A stretch of DNA of 64,000 nucleotides from CAVTWS01 sp963738445 (GCA_963738445.1 CAVTWS010000015.1:310001-374000), one strand, 5' to 3'. Counted from the stretch's first letter, positions 46,731-55,530 are shown. The notes: generated by a model not told the origin, from the sequence alone. Numbers and translations are program-made.

Positions 46731-48068
46731 GTGCTCGCGAAGCTGGCGAACGTCTTCAAAGTCGCCGAACTGCGCAACAAGCTCATGTTCACGCTTGCCG
46801 TGATCATGGTGTACCGCTTCGGGAGCTTCATCCCCGCGCCGGGCGTCGATCTGGATCAGGTGGAGCTGCTGAACGATCGAGCCAACCAGGGCGGCATTCT
46901 GGCGTTCATGCAGCTCTTCACCGGCGGCTCCCTGACCACGTTGGCCGTTTTCGGGCTCGGCATCATGCCGTACATCACGTCGTCGATCATCATGCAGATC
47001 CTCGGGGTGGTGGTGCCCAAGATCGAGGAGTGGCAGGGCCAGGGGGCGGTGGGGCAGCGCAAGATCACGCAGTGGACCCGCTACCTGACGATCGCCATCG
47101 CGATCATTCAGGCCACCAGCTTCTCCTTCCTCTTCCACAACGGGGGATCGGCGACTGGCGGTGCCGGAATCGACCTTCTGCCCGAGTTCGGGTTGGGCAC
47201 GGTGTCGCTGGTGGTGCTGACGCTGGCGGCCGGCACCGCGCTCCTCATGTGGATGGGTGAGCTGATCACCCAGCGGGGAATCGGCAACGGGATGTCCATC
47301 CTCATCTTCTCGTCGGTGGTGGCCACGCTGCCGGCCCAATTCGCCACCGTCGAGGCTGAGAACGGCGTCGGCGCGGCCATCGGGATGGGCATCGTGGGGT
47401 TGCTGATCCTCGTGTCCGTCGTGTTCGTCGAGCAGGGTCAGCGGCGAATCCCCGTGCAGTTCGCCAAGCGGGTGGTGGGACGGCGTCAGTACGGCGGTCA
47501 GAACACCTACATCCCGCTGAAGGTGAACCAGTCCGGCGTGATCCCGATCATCTTCGCCAGCTCGGTGCTGTACCTGCCGCAGCTGCTCTCGGTGGTGCTC
47601 CCGGATTCGGGGTTCTTCGGCTCGGTCCAGGACTTCGTCGACGACCACCTCGCCAATCCGACTTCGTTCTTCTACATGGCGATCATGGGTCTGTTGATCG
47701 TCGGCTTCGCCTACTTCTACACGGCGATCGCCTTCGACCCCATCAAGCAGGCCGACACACTCCGCAAGCAGGGCGGGTTCATTCCCGGCATCCGGCCGGG
47801 CCCTCAGACCGAGCGGTACCTGTCCCGCCTGCTCAATCGCATCACGTTGCCCGGCGCGGTGTTCATCGCCGGCGTGGCCATCATCCCGTCGATCCTGATC
47901 CGTGTGTTCCTCGGCACCGATGTCGGTGTCGGACGGGGCGGCGGCGCAGGTGGCTTCCAGTTCAGTGGGCTCTCCTTGCTCATATCGACCGGGGTCGCCA
48001 TCGAGACGATGAAGCAGATCGACAGCCAGCTGATGATGCGGAACTACGAAGGGTTCCTGAAGAAGTAG
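46731..48068 (+). CDS. secY: Preprotein translocase subunit SecY
   Basis: SecY (445 residues) forms the channel of the Sec translocon with SecE (524). Ten membrane helices are visible, with the signatures FGLGIMPYITSSIIMQIL and the C-terminal cytoplasmic loop KQGGFIPGIRPGPQTERYLS. GTG 46731 was chosen because GGGAGG (46720-46725) stands at the right distance; GTG 46701 would add 10 residues. An enlarged loop (ALHNGGSATGG-type region, about residues 125-150) is normal variation. It is followed 2 nt later by adk. Confidence 0.95.
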   Translation: MLAKLANVFKVAELRNKLMFTLAVIMVYRFGSFIPAPGVDLDQVELLNDRANQGGILAFMQLFTGGSLTTLAVFGLGIMPYITSSIIMQILGVVVPKIEEWQGQGAVGQRKITQWTRYLTIAIAIIQATSFSFLFHNGGSATGGAGIDLLPEFGLGTVSLVVLTLAAGTALLMWMGELITQRGIGNGMSILIFSSVVATLPAQFATVEAENGVGAAIGMGIVGLLILVSVVFVEQGQRRIPVQFAKRVVGRRQYGGQNTYIPLKVNQSGVIPIIFASSVLYLPQLLSVVLPDSGFFGSVQDFVDDHLANPTSFFYMAIMGLLIVGFAYFYTAIAFDPIKQADTLRKQGGFIPGIRPGPQTERYLSRLLNRITLPGAVFIAGVAIIPSILIRVFLGTDVGVGRGGGAGGFQFSGLSLLISTGVAIETMKQIDSQLMMRNYEGFLKK

Positions 48069-48070
48069 TC

Positions 48071-48631
48071 ATGGCGCTCCATCTGGTCATCCTGGGTCGC
48101 CAGGGCTCGGGCAAGGGCACGCAGTGTGTGCGACTGGTCGAGCACTACGGCACCGTTCATGTCTCCACCGGTGACATGCTGCGGGCCGCGGCGTCCGAGG
48201 GCACCGAGCTCGGCCTCACGGCCAAGTCCTTGATGGACGTCGGCGAGCTCGTGCCCGACGATGTGATGAACGGGATCGTGTCGGAGCGACTGTCCAAGGC
48301 GGACATCTGCGCCCACGGGGTCCTGCTCGACGGCTTCCCCCGGACACCGGCCCAGGCCGATGCCCTCCAGGGCTTCCTGGGCGAGCGCCGGCTCGATCTG
48401 GCCATCAATCTGGACGTGCCCGTCGCCGATGTGACCGCGCGCATGCTGGCCCGCGGCCGAGTCGACGACACGGTCGAGGGCATCCGCCGCCGCCTCGAGC
48501 TGTACGAAGAGCAGACCGCCCCGTTGCTCGAGTGGTTCGACGCCCATGGCCTGCTGGTCGTGGTCGATGGTCTCGGCACCGAGGACGAGGTCTTCGACCG
48601 TTTGCGGCGCGTGATCGACGAGCGCGCGTGA
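48071..48631 (+). CDS. adk: Adenylate kinase
   Basis: The 186-residue enzyme interconverts ATP, ADP and AMP in the cytosol. It has the P-loop GRQGSGKGTQ, the AMP-binding VSTGDMLRAA and LLDGFPRTPAQAD, and the short LID form without the zinc-finger insertion (ARGRVDDTVEGIRRRLELYE). It follows secY directly, as usual. The map gene that commonly comes next is missing; a 198-nt gap leads to infA. Confidence 0.96.
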   Translation: MALHLVILGRQGSGKGTQCVRLVEHYGTVHVSTGDMLRAAASEGTELGLTAKSLMDVGELVPDDVMNGIVSERLSKADICAHGVLLDGFPRTPAQADALQGFLGERRLDLAINLDVPVADVTARMLARGRVDDTVEGIRRRLELYEEQTAPLLEWFDAHGLLVVVDGLGTEDEVFDRLRRVIDERA

Positions 48632-48734
48632 CCGTGAGCGGTTCTGCGCTACGGTCGCGGCTGAGCGACGACCCGACCCTCCGCCCTGAGGACCCCGCCT
48701 GCCTCGGCCGCCCGGCCTCATCGGCACCAGCAAG

Positions 48735-48763
48735 TTGGTTCTGCGCGTTCGGTGCGCTAGCGT
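48735..48763 (+). promoter_or_regulatory. Promoter of infA and the alpha operon
   Basis: TTGGTT (48735-48740), a 17-nt spacer and TAGCGT (48758-48763) lie in the adk-infA gap. The mRNA leader to infA would be about 60 nt. Confidence 0.5.
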
Positions 48764-48829
48764 CGTCTCTTGGCCCTGGGCGTCGTGTGGCGCACGTGAA
48801 CGCCCGTTGGTTCGATCTGGAGGTCACCC

Positions 48830-49054
48830 CTGCCGAAGCCCAAGGAAGACGCGATCGTGCTCGAGGGCACGGTCAAAGAGTCACTGCCGAACGCTATGTT
48901 CCGAGTCGAGTTCGAGAACGGGCACGAGGTGCTGGCTCACATCTCCGGAAAGATGCGCATGCACTACATCCGCATTCTTCCCGGGGATCGGGTCCAGGTG
49001 GAGTTGACCCCGTACGACCTCCAACGGGGTCGTATTACGTACCGGTACAAGTGA
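48830..49054 (+). CDS. infA: Translation initiation factor IF-1 (apparent CTG start)
   Basis: IF-1 is a 74-residue OB-fold protein that blocks the ribosomal A site during initiation. The core is intact (GTVKESLPNAMFRVEFENGH, ISGKMRMHYIRILPGDRV, YDLQRGRITYRYK). The homologous N-terminus PKPKEDAIVLEG reaches back to CTG 48830, which stands 5 nt after GGAGGT (48819-48824). The only ATG/GTG/TTG choice in frame is GTG 48857, which would remove nine conserved residues; a stop at 48797-48799 blocks anything earlier. I therefore call CTG as the start, with a substitution error as the alternative. Confidence 0.85.
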   Translation: MPKPKEDAIVLEGTVKESLPNAMFRVEFENGHEVLAHISGKMRMHYIRILPGDRVQVELTPYDLQRGRITYRYK

Positions 49055-49106
49055 CGACCGATGGGACTGTGATCGTCCCCCGGTCGTATGAAGGAAAAGG
49101 CCGATC

Positions 49107-49221
49107 ATGAAGGTCCGTCCGAGTGTCAAGAAAAATCTGTGAGAAGTGCAAAGTGATCCGCCGTCACGGCACGGTTCGGGTCATTTGCGATAACCCGCGG
49201 CACAAGCAGCGGCAAGGGTGA
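49107..49221 (+). CDS. rpmJ: 50S ribosomal protein L36 (frame-disrupted)
   Basis: ATG 49107 reads MKVRPSVKK and then stops early because of five A at 49131-49135. With four A the frame runs on as ICEKCKVIRRHGTVRVICDN and PRHKQRQG, a normal 37-residue zinc-type L36 with its Cys and His ligands. The gene is in its usual place between infA and rpsM. The break looks like a homopolymer error. Confidence 0.92.
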
Positions 49222-49225
49222 GCTG

Positions 49226-49603
49226 ATGGCACGTATTTCAGGAGTCGACATCCCCCGCGAGAAGCGAGTCGAGATCTCACTCACATACATCTTCGGCGTG
49301 GGCCCCACCATCTCCAAGCAGGTGTGTGCGGGTACCAGCGTCGATCCGAACACACGCGTCCGTGACCTGACCGACGAAGAAGTCGGTCGGATCCGTGCGT
49401 ACATCGATCAGAACGTGAAGGTCGAAGGTGACCTGCGGCGAGAGATCGCGCAGGACATCAAGCGCAAGATGGACATCGGCTGCTTCCAGGGCATGCGGCA
49501 CCGCAAGGGCCTGCCGGTCCGTGGCCAGCGCACCCAGACGAACGCCCGCACCCGCAAAGGACCCAAGAAGACTGTGGCCGGTAAGAAGAAGGCGAGGAAG
49601 TAG
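49226..49603 (+). CDS. rpsM: 30S ribosomal protein S13
   Basis: S13 (125 residues) sits in the 30S head and contacts the P-site tRNA and L5. It shows MARISGVDIPREKRVEISLT, the helix-two-turn-helix (LRREIAQDIKRKMDIGCFQG) and the basic C-terminal tail (TQTNARTRKGPKKTVAGKKK). ATG 49226 follows the rpmJ stop by 4 nt. Confidence 0.97.
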   Translation: MARISGVDIPREKRVEISLTYIFGVGPTISKQVCAGTSVDPNTRVRDLTDEEVGRIRAYIDQNVKVEGDLRREIAQDIKRKMDIGCFQGMRHRKGLPVRGQRTQTNARTRKGPKKTVAGKKKARK

Positions 49604-49605
49604 CT

Positions 49606-50004
49606 GTGGCGAAACCAGCCGCAGGGGGCCGTCGTCCCCGTCGTCGCGAGCGCAAGAACATCACCCATGGTGTCGCGCACATCAAAAGCTCGTTCAACAA
49701 CACCATCATCACCATCACGGACCAGGGCGGGAACGCCATCTCGTGGGCATCGGCCGGCAACGTCGGCTTCAAGGGCTCCCGCAAGTCCACGCCGTTCGCG
49801 GCCCAGATGGCCGCCGAGGCCGCAGCCCGTCGGGCCGCGGAGCACGGTGTGCGTCGGGTCGACGTGCAGGTGAAGGGCCCCGGCTCCGGCCGAGAGACCG
49901 CCATCCGCGCCCTGCAGAACGCCGGGATCGAGATCACCGGGATCAAGGACGTCACCCCCGTGCCGCACAACGGTTGCCGCCTCCCGAAGCGTCGGAGGGG
50001 CTGA
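49606..50004 (+). CDS. rpsK: 30S ribosomal protein S11
   Basis: The 132-residue S11 lies on the platform near the mRNA exit. It starts at GTG 49606 and has GVAHIKSSFNNTIITITDQG and the signature KGPGSGRETAIRALQNAGIE. The length is standard. It precedes rpsD by 3 nt. Confidence 0.97.
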   Translation: MAKPAAGGRRPRRRERKNITHGVAHIKSSFNNTIITITDQGGNAISWASAGNVGFKGSRKSTPFAAQMAAEAAARRAAEHGVRRVDVQVKGPGSGRETAIRALQNAGIEITGIKDVTPVPHNGCRLPKRRRG

Positions 50005-50007
50005 GTC

Positions 50008-50628
50008 ATGGCGCACTACATCGGTCCCAAGTTCCGGATCTCCCGCCGTCTCGGCGCCAACATCTGGGGTACCGCCTCGGAGAAGCGGGCCCTGGATCGT
50101 CGCGGGTACCCGCCCGGCGAGCACGGCCGCACCCGTCGTCGGGGCAACGTGTCGGAGTACCTGGTCCAGCTGCAGGAGAAGCAGAAGGCCCGCTACACCT
50201 ACGGTCTCAACGAGCGCCAGTTCCGCCGCCTCTACCAGGAGGCGAACCGTCGCGAAGGCGTCACCGGCGAGAACATGCTCCGTTACCTGGAGCTGCGCCT
50301 GGACAACGTCGTGTACCGAGCGGGCTGGTCGGCCACCCGTCCGCAGTCCCGCCAGTTCGTGAGCCATGGCCACATCGACGTGAACGGCAAGCGCGTCACC
50401 ATCCCGAGCTATCGCGTCCGCAAAGGCGATGTCGTCACCCTGCGCCAGAAGTCGCGGTCGATGGTCGTGTTCCAGTGGAACGTCGACGTCCTCGACCGTG
50501 GCACCCCGGGCTGGCTCGAGACCCGGGGCGACGACAAGTTCACCGTCACCGTGCGCGAGCTGCCCCTCCGTGAGCAGATCGACGTGCAGGTGCGTGAGCA
50601 GCTGATCGTCGAGCTCTACAGCAAGTAA
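50008..50628 (+). CDS. rpsD: 30S ribosomal protein S4
   Basis: S4 has 206 residues, begins 16S assembly and often represses the alpha operon. It has the S4 RNA-binding motif (RLDNVVYRAGWSATRPQSRQ) and the N-terminal GPKFRISRRLGANIWG. The zinc-ligand cysteines found in some S4 proteins are absent. A hairpin and a 91-nt gap separate it from rpoA. Confidence 0.97.
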   Translation: MAHYIGPKFRISRRLGANIWGTASEKRALDRRGYPPGEHGRTRRRGNVSEYLVQLQEKQKARYTYGLNERQFRRLYQEANRREGVTGENMLRYLELRLDNVVYRAGWSATRPQSRQFVSHGHIDVNGKRVTIPSYRVRKGDVVTLRQKSRSMVVFQWNVDVLDRGTPGWLETRGDDKFTVTVRELPLREQIDVQVREQLIVELYSK

Positions 50629-50638
50629 CCGCAATCCT

Positions 50639-50661
50639 GGTGGGTCCTGACGGACCCCACC
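50639..50661 (+). terminator. Hairpin between rpsD and rpoA
   Basis: GGTGGGTCC (50639-50647) pairs with GGACCCCACC (50652-50661) with one bulged C and a 4-nt loop. There is no T-tract. It may attenuate rpoA relative to the ribosomal genes or mark an RNA processing point. Confidence 0.4.
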
Positions 50662-50719
50662 GCATGCCATCGAGGCGTCGTCCTCCGATGGATGCCACGC
50701 CACCGTCCGAGGAGAAGTC

Positions 50720-51658
50720 ATGCTGGTCATTCAGCGTCCGAGCGTCGAGGCGATCGGAGAGGAAGAAGGCAATCGCCAGCGGTTCGCCATCAGCCCTCTC
50801 GAGCCGGGCTTCGGGTACACGATCGGGAACTCGCTGCGCCGCGCGCTGCTCTCGTCGATCCCGGGAGCGGCCATCACCACGGTGCGCTTCGATGATGCTC
50901 TGCATGAGTTCGACACCTTGTCGGGGATGAGCGAGGACGTCACCGACGTCATCTTGAACCTGAAGGACATCGTCGTGCGCTCCCACGCCGACGAGCCCAT
51001 CACCCTCCGTCTCGACGTGCGGGGCCCCGCGGAGGTCAAGGCGGGCGACCTCCAGCAGCACGCGGACATCGAGGTGCTGAACCCCGAGATGCCGATCGCC
51101 ACGTTGTCGAGCAAGGGTCGGCTGGCGGTCGACGTCACGATCGAGCGCGGCCGCGGCTATCTGTCCGCCGATCGCACGAACCCGACCAGCACCATCGGGG
51201 TCATCCCGGTCGATGCCATCTTCAGCCCGGTGCGTCGCGTGGCCTACCACGTCGAACCGACACGGGTCGAGCAGTCGACCGACTTCGACCGCCTGGTCCT
51301 CGACATCGAGACCGATGGCGCCGTCAACCCTCGTGACGCGCTGGCCTCAGCCGGGGCGACGCTGCGGGTGCTCATCCAGCTCGTCGAGGAGATGAGCGAC
51401 GAAGCGCAGGGCCTCGAGCTCGGCGAGTCGGCCGCCGCGGCCGGCGGCTCGGCCGATCTCGACCGCCCCATCGAGGATCTCGAGCTTTCCGAGCGTCCTC
51501 GCAACTGCCTCAAGCGCGCCCAGATCGACACCGTCGGTGAACTCCTTCATCGCACCGAGGACGACCTGCTGGCCATCACGAACTTCGGCCAGAAGTCGCT
51601 CGACGAGGTGATCGCCAAGCTCGACGAGCGGGGTCTCTCGCTCCGGAAGAGGGATTAG
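50720..51658 (+). CDS. rpoA: DNA-directed RNA polymerase subunit alpha
   Basis: Alpha (312 residues) starts at ATG 50720 behind GAGGAG. The N-terminal dimerisation domain shows RFAISPLEPGFGYTIGNSLR and the C-terminal domain, which contacts UP elements and activators, shows CLKRAQIDTVGELLHRTEDD and LLAITNFGQKSLDEVIAKL. Together with RpoB and RpoC it completes the core enzyme. It is followed by rplQ in the standard alpha-operon order. Confidence 0.98.
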   Translation: MLVIQRPSVEAIGEEEGNRQRFAISPLEPGFGYTIGNSLRRALLSSIPGAAITTVRFDDALHEFDTLSGMSEDVTDVILNLKDIVVRSHADEPITLRLDVRGPAEVKAGDLQQHADIEVLNPEMPIATLSSKGRLAVDVTIERGRGYLSADRTNPTSTIGVIPVDAIFSPVRRVAYHVEPTRVEQSTDFDRLVLDIETDGAVNPRDALASAGATLRVLIQLVEEMSDEAQGLELGESAAAAGGSADLDRPIEDLELSERPRNCLKRAQIDTVGELLHRTEDDLLAITNFGQKSLDEVIAKLDERGLSLRKRD

Positions 51659-51660
51659 TC

Positions 51661-52014
51661 ATGCCAGCTCGCCCGAGAAAGGGTCGCCGCTTCGGCGGCG
51701 ACGCCGCTCATCAGAAGGCCATGATGGCCAACCTCGCTGCGTCGTTGTTCGCCGCCGAGGGCATCGTCACCACCGAGGCCAAGGCCAAGGCCCTGCGACC
51801 CGTCGCCGAGAAATTGATCACCAAGGCCCGCAAGGGTGGCCTGCACAATCACCGGCTCGTGATGGCGTTCCTCCGGGACAAGGAGATGTCGTCGAAGTTG
51901 TTCGACGACATCGGCCCTCGCTACTCGGACCGGCCGGGTGGGTACACCCGCATCCTCAAGCTCGGCCCCCGTGACGGCGACAACGCCCCCATGGCCCGCA
52001 TAGAACTGGTCTGA
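51661..52014 (+). CDS. rplQ: 50S ribosomal protein L17
   Basis: The 117-residue L17 is located near the tunnel exit. The signature is ANLAASLFAAEGIVTTEAKA, preceded by RPRKGRRFGGDAAHQKAMM. It lacks the long acidic C-terminal extension that some actinobacterial L17 proteins carry. It closes the alpha operon, and a hairpin follows. Confidence 0.97.
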   Translation: MPARPRKGRRFGGDAAHQKAMMANLAASLFAAEGIVTTEAKAKALRPVAEKLITKARKGGLHNHRLVMAFLRDKEMSSKLFDDIGPRYSDRPGGYTRILKLGPRDGDNAPMARIELV

Positions 52015-52020
52015 CGTTTC

Positions 52021-52045
52021 GTTGCGGAACCAGTGGTTCCGCAAC
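52021..52045 (+). terminator. Hairpin after rplQ
   Basis: A perfect 11-bp stem, GTTGCGGAACC with GGTTCCGCAAC and loop AGT, lies 6 nt after the rplQ stop. It has no T-tract. The remaining 220 bp to truA hold no gene that I can support. Confidence 0.65.
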
Positions 52046-52265
52046 GTGACTCGGTGAGCCGGCTCCGCCGGCGCACGCGGTTGCTGCGCCGGGATGGTGG
52101 AGCCACACCGACGCACGGCCGGGCCCGGACAGTATGCATACGCCCCGGGTCCGACGGCCCGACGGTCGACCCGGTGATGACCGCCACGCAGCGGCCTACT
52201 GGTTCATCGAGGCGCGGATGATCAATCCGGTCGGCGCGGCTCGAACGCAAGCAGGTGGCACTCTC

Positions 52266-52271
52266 TAACCT
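52266..52271 (+). promoter_or_regulatory. -10 box for a leaderless truA transcript
   Basis: TAACCT ends 6 nt before GTG 52278. This supports 52278 as the real truA start even though the present sequence loses frame shortly after. Confidence 0.4.
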
Positions 52272-52277
52272 GAGCGG

Positions 52278-53200
52278 GTGACGCTCTTCGACCCGGTCGA
52301 AACCCCCCGACGATCGGGCCTCGCATCCGGATCCGGATGCTCGTGGCCTACGACGGGAGCGAGTTTCGCGGCTTCGCTCTGCAGCCTGGCCAGCGGACCG
52401 TCGCCAGCGTGCTGACGGCCGCCATCGAGACCATCGTCCGCCACCCGGTCGAGCTGGTGTGCGCCGGGAGGACCGATCGAGGTGTCCACGCCTGGGGTCA
52501 GGTCGTGCACGCCGACGTCGATCCCGGCCGGTTCGAACCCGATCGGTTCTCGAAGTCGGTCAACCGGATGTGCGGAGCACCGCTCGTCCTTCGTCACGTC
52601 GAGCCGGCCGAGCCCGGATTCCACGCCCGGTTCTCGGCGGTGGGTCGGGTGTATCGATACCGAATCCTCAACACGCCCGTCGCCGATCCGTTCCAACGAG
52701 CGTTCGCCTGGCATGTGTCCGACCCGCTCGACCTGGCGGCGCTCCGGCTGGCGTCGGATCCGTTGCTCGGGAAGCAGGACTTCTCGTCGTTCTGCCGTCG
52801 GGACAGGACGCGTCCCGCCGAGACCCTCGTCCGCTCGGTCCGGCGGGCCCATTGGCGCGATCGGGGTTCGGGGCGTCTCGAGTTCGAGATCGTGGGCTCG
52901 GCGTTCTGCCACCAGATGGTGCGGAGCATCGTGGGCACACTGGTCGACATGGGCCGGGGCCGGCGGCGTCCCGGTGAGATGCGGTCGATCCTGGCCGCGC
53001 GCGATCGCAACATCGCGCCGAGTCCCGCACCACCCCACGGGCTGACGCTCCACGCCGTGCACTATCCCGCGGAACGGCCCGCGTCCGAGGTGTGGTGGCA
53101 GGACGGGTTCGAGGTTCCGCCACTGGCCAGGCCCGAGGGTCCGCAGCAGGCCGGGCCCGAGGGTCCGCAGCAGGAAGGTACCCCGGTGAGGTTGCCGTAG
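52278..53200 (+). CDS. truA: tRNA pseudouridine synthase A (N-terminus possibly frame-disrupted)
   Basis: TruA modifies uridines 38-40 of tRNA. From ATG 52337 the frame is intact for 287 residues with the catalytic CAGRTDRGVHAWGQV and the fold segments GRVYRYRILN and FEIVGSAFCHQMVRSIVG. The family's first strand normally reads RIRL before VAYDG. Here PTIGPRIRIR lies just upstream of ATG 52337 in the same frame without a start. Adding one C to the run 52303-52308 joins it to GTG 52278, which has a leaderless -10. A start at 52337 is the conservative alternative. The C-terminus has a short PEGPQQ repeat. Confidence 0.85.
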
Positions 53201-53221
53201 CCGGCGGCCCACCCGTATCGT
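53192..53221 (+). promoter_or_regulatory. Promoter of rplM-rpsI
   Basis: TTGCCG (53192-53197), an 18-nt spacer and TATCGT (53216-53221) overlap the end of truA. The leader to rplM would be about 55 nt. Confidence 0.55.
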
Positions 53222-53282
53222 TGTCCCTCGGCCTGTGGCGCACCCGCTCGGCCGTTCCCCGACGCACCGCGAGAGAGCCGTC

Positions 53283-53738
53283 GTGTCCACATACACTCCG
53301 AAAGCATCCGAGATCAAGCGCGACTGGTTTGTCGTCGACGCTGACGGGATGGTCCTGGGCCGCCTGGCCACCGAGGTGGCCCGGCTGCTTCGCGGCAAGC
53401 ACAAGCCCACCTACACGCCCCACCTCGACACCGGCGATCACGTCGTCATCGTGAACGCCGACAAGGTGGTGCTCACCGCGGGCAAGGCCGATCGCAAACT
53501 CGTCTACACCCACACCGGGTATCCGGGTGGCCTGAAGACCGAGACCTACGGCCACCTCATGGGTCGCAAGCCCGAGGATGCCATCAAGCGCACCGTCCGG
53601 GGCATGATCCCCAAGAATCGTCTGGGCCGCCAGCAGCTCACCAAGCTCAAGGTCTACACCGGCCCCACGCATCCCCACGAGGCCCAGGGCCCCGTTCCAT
53701 ACGCCATCCCCGCGGCCAAGGCCCGCACCACCGCCTGA
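53283..53738 (+). CDS. rplM: 50S ribosomal protein L13
   Basis: The 151-residue L13 is an early 50S assembly protein. GTG 53283 gives MSTYTPKASEIKRDWFVVDA; GRLATEVARLLRGKHKPTYT and the signature RMIPKNRLGR-type segment (GMIPKNRLGRQQLTKLKVYT) follow. GCGAGAGAGC lies upstream. It pairs with rpsI, as in nearly all bacteria. Confidence 0.97.
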   Translation: MSTYTPKASEIKRDWFVVDADGMVLGRLATEVARLLRGKHKPTYTPHLDTGDHVVIVNADKVVLTAGKADRKLVYTHTGYPGGLKTETYGHLMGRKPEDAIKRTVRGMIPKNRLGRQQLTKLKVYTGPTHPHEAQGPVPYAIPAAKARTTA

Positions 53739-53749
53739 GGACCACGAAG

Positions 53750-54142
53750 ATGCCGCATCCACTCACCCAAGCAACCGGTCGCCGCAAGCGCGCTGTCGCC
53801 CGCGTCCGCATCCGTCCCGGTACGGGCAACATCGTGATCAACGGTCGACCCTCCAGCGAGTACTTCCCGACGGAGACCCACCGGGGCCACGCCGCCGAGC
53901 CGCTCCGCCTCACCCAGACCAACGAGATCTACGACATCGACGCCACCCTCGAAGGTGGCGGCGTCAGTGGCCAGGCGGGTGCGCTGCAACTCGGCATCGC
54001 CCGCGGTCTGATCAGCCTCGATCCCGAGCTGCGCCCCGCCCTCAAGGGCGCCGGGCTCCTCACGCGTGACCCCCGCAAGAAGGAGTCCAAGAAGTACGGC
54101 CTCAAGAAGGCCCGCAAGGCTCCCCAGTACAGCAAGCGCTGA
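53750..54142 (+). CDS. rpsI: 30S ribosomal protein S9
   Basis: S9 (130 residues) ends in the conserved basic tail KKARKAPQYSKR, which reaches the P-site tRNA anticodon. The core shows ATGRRKRAVARVRIRPGTGN and GQAGALQLGIARGLISLDPE. ATG 53750 follows rplM by 11 nt. glmM begins 29 nt downstream and is probably co-transcribed. Confidence 0.97.
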   Translation: MPHPLTQATGRRKRAVARVRIRPGTGNIVINGRPSSEYFPTETHRGHAAEPLRLTQTNEIYDIDATLEGGGVSGQAGALQLGIARGLISLDPELRPALKGAGLLTRDPRKKESKKYGLKKARKAPQYSKR

Positions 54143-54171
54143 GCCGGCCTGCGGCTTCCGGTCGCCGTCCT

Positions 54172-55530
54172 ATGGACTCCCTCACCCCCGCCATCCGCCC
54201 GCGCTTCGGCACCGACGGTGTCCGCGGCGTGGCCTACCGGGATCTCACCTTGGCGTACGCCCGCGATCTGGGTCTCGCGGCGGTCGAAGCGCTCGGAGCC
54301 GGGCGCTGGGTCGTCGGACGCGATACACGCGAGTCGGGGCCTGACCTCGAGGCGGCATTGGTCGCCGGCATGGTCGCGGCGGGCGCCGACGTGTCGTCGC
54401 TCGGGATGTGCCCCACGCCAGCGGTGGCTTGGGTCGCCGCTCGCGACGGCGTGCGAGGCGCCATGATCTCGGCGTCGCACAACCCGTGGCAGGACAACGG
54501 CATCAAGCTGTTCGCCTCCGGTGGGCTCAAGCTGACCGACGCCGACCAGGATCGGGTCCAGGCCGTCCTCGACCAGACGGCGAGCCCGAACCGCGACGAT
54601 CCGATTCCACCCGAGGCGCCGGCCACCTCCCTCGGTGATGCCTCGGACGAGGTCGGGCACTACGGCCGCTGGGTGGCCGCCACGCTCGATGGTCGCCGGC
54701 TGGACGGTCTGCGACTGGTGATCGACTGCGCCAACGGTGCGAACTCGTTCGTGGCGCCCGGCGTGCTGGCCGACCTCGGCGCCGACGTGTCGGTGATCCA
54801 CGCCGATCCCGACGGGCGCAACATCAACGACGGCTGCGGATCGACGCACCTCGACGATCTGCGCACCGCCGTGGTGGGATCAGGGGCCCAGCTCGGGCTG
54901 GCGTTCGACGGCGACGCCGATCGGGTGCTGGCCGTCGACCACACCGGTGAGCTGGTTGACGGTGACCAGATGATCGCCATCTGCGCCATCGACCGGCACC
55001 GACGGGGCGAGCTCGTCGACGACACCGTCGTCGTGACGGTCATGACCAATCTCGGGTTCCGGCAGGGCATGCAACGCCAGGCGATCAGCGTGATCGACAC
55101 CGCGGTCGGCGACCGCTATGTGCTCGAGGCGCTCGACCGGGGGCGCTGGAACCTCGGCGGTGAGCAGAGCGGTCACGTCATCTTCCGCGACCTCGCCACC
55201 ACGGGCGACGGGCTGCTGACCGCCGTGCAGCTGCTCGACGTGCTCGCCCGGTCGGAACGCTCCCTCGCCGAGCTCGCGGCCGCAGCCATGACACGCCTGC
55301 CCCAGGTGCTCGTCAACGTGCGCCTCGATCCACGACGGCTGGCGGCCGCCCAGGAGGCGCTGGCGGAGAATGCGGCGCGGGCGGAGGCCGGGTTGGCGGG
55401 CCGGGGGAGGGTGCTGGTGCGCCCGTCGGGTACCGAACCTCTGCTCCGGATCATGGTCGAGGCCCCGACCCACGACGAAGCGGCTGCCGTGGCGAACCAC
55501 CTGGCCGAGTTGACCACCGCCGGCGGCTGA
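54172..55530 (+). CDS. glmM: Phosphoglucosamine mutase
   Basis: GlmM (452 residues) converts glucosamine-6-phosphate to glucosamine-1-phosphate for UDP-GlcNAc. All four sites are present: the phosphoserine loop MISASHNPWQDNG, the metal loop FDGDADRVL, the sugar loop GEQSGHVIF and the phosphate site RPSGTEPLLRIMVEA. The start ATG 54172 lies at FGTDGVRG distance typical for the family. It stands before the GlmS-like gene that makes its substrate. Confidence 0.96.
   Translation: MDSLTPAIRPRFGTDGVRGVAYRDLTLAYARDLGLAAVEALGAGRWVVGRDTRESGPDLEAALVAGMVAAGADVSSLGMCPTPAVAWVAARDGVRGAMISASHNPWQDNGIKLFASGGLKLTDADQDRVQAVLDQTASPNRDDPIPPEAPATSLGDASDEVGHYGRWVAATLDGRRLDGLRLVIDCANGANSFVAPGVLADLGADVSVIHADPDGRNINDGCGSTHLDDLRTAVVGSGAQLGLAFDGDADRVLAVDHTGELVDGDQMIAICAIDRHRRGELVDDTVVVTVMTNLGFRQGMQRQAISVIDTAVGDRYVLEALDRGRWNLGGEQSGHVIFRDLATTGDGLLTAVQLLDVLARSERSLAELAAAAMTRLPQVLVNVRLDPRRLAAAQEALAENAARAEAGLAGRGRVLVRPSGTEPLLRIMVEAPTHDEAAAVANHLAELTTAGG

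Noticed and set aside
39434..49221. Programmed frameshifting as the cause of the breaks in rpsS, rplF and rpmJ
   Set aside because: No slippery heptamer with a downstream structure is evident, the shifts go in different directions, and similar breaks occur in unrelated genes.
52033..52221. Small open frame between rplQ and truA
   Set aside because: It is Arg/Thr-rich with no start signal and begins inside the terminator hairpin.
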